From Septoria linicola (lineage: Eukaryota; Ascomycota; Dothideomycetes; Mycosphaerellales; Mycosphaerellaceae), in assembly GCA_024114885.1 (NCBI GenBank), contig CP099421.1:2046001-2110000 (forward strand): a DNA stretch of 64,000 nucleotides, read 5' to 3'. Positions 60,904 through 64,000 of the stretch are shown piece after piece (within the stretch, counting starts at the first letter, position 1; every line of letters begins with the position of its first letter). The position numbers were made by a program, and so were the translations under genes. The notes beneath the pieces were generated by a model. The model ran no database searches. It saw only the letters and a program-made list of their open reading frames with translations, and had not been told where the DNA came from.

Positions 60904-61181
60904 TGTTAAAAGTGGAGGGCGTTTATAGATACTATATAATGTTAAGGAGGGTATAGCGTAGTAAAGAAGAATAGGGGATCAATCTTGAACTGACTTATAT
61001 ACACAGTGTAGTAGCAATATACTAGGAACTAAATACAAAGTTAATTAAGTTAGTTATCTAAGAAGAGAAGAGAGAGAAGCAAGATATACCTCTTACTAAG
61101 CCTTAGGTAGATGCCTTAGGTATCTAGAACTATACTTAGAAGTCTATATCTAGACTGACTATCTAGGATACATTCTTAACA
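60904..61181 (-). repeat. Copia-3 5' LTR
   Basis: 278 bp, pairs with 54883-55160. Confidence 0.95.
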
Positions 61182-61205
61182 GTCCTTCTAGATAGACTAA
61201 TATAT

Positions 61206-61484
61206 TAGTAAGGCAAAGGCCTACCTATATACCGTGCTTAGTAGTTTTAGTACAAAAGCAAGGTAGTAGCTCGTTTCTAAGATAGTAATGTTTACTCTAC
61301 TTAATTAATTTAATATCCTACGGTCCTAGTATAGGCTCTTAGTCTTAGGACTACTATTTTAAGTTCGTTACTACTAGTTAATTAACGTATTACAAGACTA
61401 TTACTCTCCGAATAGGTCTTGTTCTATAGCGACCGCTCTTATACCTGCCTAGGAGGTTAGTGTTAGAGTAGTTATTATCTATTA
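61206..61484 (+). repeat. A2 5' LTR (279 bp)
   Basis: Starts TAGTAAGG and ends ATCTATTA; same length and content as both A1 LTRs. Confidence 0.93.
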
Positions 61485-61503
61485 ATAGAGCCGAAGGTAG
61501 AGC
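61485..61503 (+). promoter_or_regulatory. A2 primer binding site (candidate)
   Basis: ATAGAGCCGAAGGTAGAGC follows the LTR directly; A1 keeps GGGC at the end, so the A here is a RIP-type change. Confidence 0.6.
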
Positions 61504-62190
61504 TATCTCTTCTCTCTTATACTAGAACTAGAAGCGTAGAGGGTAGATAGTAGCCTTAAAGCGAGAACTAATATACTATAAATATTAATAAGAGGCCTAA
61601 AAGAAGCCTACGTAAGAGGCGACTTAAAGGGCTATAATAATATAGAAGCCTCTAGAATATAGATATCGCTCTAACCTAGAAAAGTTATAAACCTCTAGTA
61701 CTCCTTAGTACGGATCTATTCGGTAATTATTAGATAGATAGTAAGGCGACTTACTATATCGGAGACTTACTTAGGGTCTCTATACCTATAATAGTCTTTA
61801 ATTAGACCCCGGTTTAGTATAAAAACGCTCTCGTTCGGATAGCGTAGAGGCTATAAGATAGGCCGGACTCGTCTAAGTAATCTCGTATCCCCTAGTATAT
61901 AGATCGCTTAGAATAAGCCCTAGTACGGCGTTAGACGCTAATCGTTTAGCTAAGGACACTAATTACGTCTAAGGCCCTAGACCCGGTATATAGTATAGGC
62001 TAACGTAATATTGTACTACTATAGTTATATAGCGAATTACTCGAATAAGCGAGACGGACGCGCCTAGCTATAAACGGTCGAACTATACGATACGATATGC
62101 CTTACTTATTAGGCACAATTAATATAGCCCTGGTATTATAAAGAAAAGTTTAACGTTTACCTTTAGATAGCTAAGAAAATTTTAGACTCT
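61504..62190 (+). other. A2 untranslated leader
   Basis: About 690 bp without a frame I can follow, colinear with A1. It contains CpG-rich patches (for example 62045-62080) that kept their CpG sites despite RIP. Confidence 0.5.
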
Positions 62191-62425
62191 TGTTTTTTTA
62201 GTTACCTTTTTAAACGATAACTATATTTTATTTAAAAACCTTAATCAAGGAGAGTATAACACACTCTTAGAACACCTTCGAACGAGCTCTATAAGTAAAT
62301 TAGTATCTATTAGCCGGCCTAAAACACTAGAGAGTAGCTTATCTAACCTACTTAATAAGCAAATTCGAAGATTACTAGTAAAGCTACTACCCGCTTTTAC
62401 TTTATTCTCTCTACTAGACAACGAC

Positions 62426-64000
62426 ATGTCTATAGAAGTAGAGGACCAAGGAGGTACTAACCTTAACTCTAACGCTAATATCTTTTAAGGACCGAGCTTA
62501 GGAGGTAGACTATCTATAGCGTAGTTCTAGCTACTTATAGAGACTATCTAAGTAATCTAAAGCTAGAAGGTAATTGTCGCTTAGGTTCCGCTACTACCTA
62601 GCTCGGACTAGAATCCCTTCTTTAATAGAGAGAACGTAACCGAGTATATTAAGCGTTTTAAAGTACTATATAGTAACTACGCTATTCTACTTATTAATAA
62701 TAATAAGTAGCTTTACGAGAAGTTACTTACTTAGGTTACGGTTATCTAACGTAGAAGATACTAGCGCCTTAATAGTTTCTATAACTAAGACTACGCTAAG
62801 TTCAAAGAGTCGATTATTAAGGAATACCGAAAGTACGATAATATATATATACTCGGAAACCGCCGCTATATAGAAAACCTTTATAAGGTTAACTATATAG
62901 AGGATAATAATCTCTTAGAGTACTTAAGGCAGTTTATACTCTACTCTAATACTATACCTACTTCGTATATAGACGAGCGTTCTCGTGCTCTCCTATTTAT
63001 ATAAGGCCTTCTATTTCGTTTCGGTAAGAGGCTCTAGGCCTATCTTAGGTTAGATCTTAATAATAAGAACTTAGATTATAGTAAGCTCTTAAAGACAGCC
63101 TAGCGTTAGATTAATAGTAATAAGGACTTTAAAATAGAAGTATATAACGAAGGCGGTAGAGACGTCTAGTAGTTATACGAAGTAGTAAAGAAGTCCGCTC
63201 TAAGACTAAACTCTAAGTTTAAGGCTAGAGAAACGGTAGTCTATAAAGGCCGTAAGCCGGTAACTATCGATAATATTACTACTAGTATATAAGACCTTAT
63301 AATCGCTACGATTCGTCGACTCGAAGAAGGAGGCCTATAGCCGCTACGCTCGTCGATAGGATAGTAGGCGAAGTCTTACGATCACGACTATCTATATATT
63401 CTAAGGCCTACTTATAGCTAGGAGATTTTGGTTAACTTAGCTACGATAGATAATAGGTTAATAATTAAGGCCTATATAGCGATCGCTCTAAAGATTTTAG
63501 GTTATTAGATATATAGGCTCGAAGGCTATATAGCTATAAACTACGAGTACCTATAGTAGTTCGAGACTAAGGGCTTAATATATAGAGATCTAAAGACTAG
63601 TATTATATACTATAGAACGCCTCGCCTAGGTATAGAAAAGATATAGTACTACTAGGACAAGGAACTACTAAAGCTGTTCGTATTAATAGGAGTATTAGAG
63701 TAGCGCTACGGAAAGATTAATCTTGAAAATATAGACCGTTTATTAACGCTAAGAGCGAGCTAGTAGAGGATAGCGAACAAGGTAGCTAGTATCGACGGTC
63801 CTATTAATATTAGTTAAGTCGCTTCTATTATATAGGAGGATTAGGACGATCTAATCGGCGTATACGTAGCCGGAGATAGCGTAAAGACAAAATAGAACCT
63901 AAACCCTTCTTATCTAGTCGAAGGATAGCTAATAGGAGTATAGAAGCGGATTACGACCTAGGCTATAGCTATAAGAACCTACGCTTATCGTTACTCTCGT
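62426..64000 (+). pseudogene. A2 gag, partial, RIP-inactivated
   Basis: From the ATG at 62426 one frame runs to the window end, 525 codons, with only TAG/TAA stops. It starts MSIEVEDQGG; the capsid-like part includes VTEYIKRFKVLYSNYAILL. A CCHC knuckle would lie at 63503-63544 with exact C-x2-C-x4-H-x4-C spacing, all four ligands now Tyr codons. The core R-L-(E)-G-x-I-A is shared with the B2 knuckle. The frame is also open upstream to about 62200 (KQIRRLLVKLLPAFTLFSLL), so the true start may be earlier. Confidence 0.82.

Larger units (their letters stand above)
54883..61181 (-). mobile_element. Copia-3, full length (6,299 bp), minus strand
   Basis: LTRs 54883-55160 and 60904-61181, each 278 bp with TG...CA ends intact, and a perfect target duplication gtcct (54878-54882 and 61182-61186). 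The least damaged termini of any element here. Inserted 19 bp from the A2 LTR. Confidence 0.96.
61206..64000 (+). mobile_element. Ty3/Gypsy element A2, 5' part, runs off the window
   Basis: 279-bp LTR (61206-61484), primer site, leader and gag, colinear with the right part of A1 in reverse complement. Its pol, extra ORF and 3' LTR lie beyond 64000. It keeps bases lost in A1, for example the gag ATG at 62426. The likely 4-bp target is atat (61202-61205), which needs the other end to confirm. Confidence 0.93.

Noticed and set aside
62245..62427. Open minus-strand frame of 60 codons
   Set aside because: Lies opposite the A2 gag start, where the plus-strand frame is also open and is supported by A1.
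1..64000. Mitochondrial or bacterial AT-rich DNA
   Set aside because: The eukaryotic LTR families, chromodomain, target duplications and CpA-specific transitions point to a RIPed ascomycete nuclear genome.

Overview
The window is a block of nested, mutated LTR retrotransposons. It looks like a heterochromatic, AT-rich region of a filamentous ascomycete (Pezizomycotina). I see no intact host gene, tRNA, rRNA or CRISPR array. CpA and TpG are almost absent and TpA is in great excess, while CpG is still common. Broken reading frames are interrupted almost only by TAG and TAA where Gln or Trp codons would be expected. This is the signature of repeat-induced point mutation (RIP, C to T at CpA on either strand). 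I infer the organism from this signature; no taxonomic marker is present.

Four families can be separated by their LTRs. (1) A Ty1/Copia family on the minus strand: LTR 278 bp, element 6,299 bp, three copies. Copia-1 is split over 1-926, 32317-34660 and 52236-53113; Copia-2 is 45443-51741; Copia-3 is 54883-61181. (2) Ty3/Gypsy family B: LTR 441 bp, element about 11.27 kb, two copies. B1 is 927-32312 (minus) and B2 is 34661-52231 (plus). (3) Ty3/Gypsy family A, related to B: LTR 279 bp, element 13.2 kb. A1 is 984-14222 (minus, complete) and A2 runs from 61206 past the window end (plus, 5' part only). (4) A chromodomain-type Ty3/Gypsy element C at 22860-29728 (plus), LTR 172 bp.

Nesting order: Copia-1 is the oldest and was hit twice, by B1 and by B2 in opposite orientation. 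B1 was then hit by A1 (inside its 3' LTR) and by C (inside gag). B2 was hit by Copia-2 just before its 3' LTR. Removing the inserts and one copy of each target-site duplication gives 11,269 bp for B1 and 11,267 bp for B2. The visible part of Copia-1 rejoins to 4,148 bp against 4,141 bp in the other two copies. Copia-3 lies between an unassigned 1.77 kb RIP-damaged block (53114-54882) and A2.

Families A and B carry more than gag-pol. Each has a spacer after pol and then a long extra reading frame on the same strand (about 950 codons in B, at least about 1,000 in A) that I cannot assign to a family. Element C has a Trp-rich frame on the opposite strand between pol and its 3' LTR. These three frames are the best candidates for undescribed biology. 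In all six pol copies where it can be seen, the catalytic Asp-Asp of reverse transcriptase reads Asn-Asn, so none should be autonomous.
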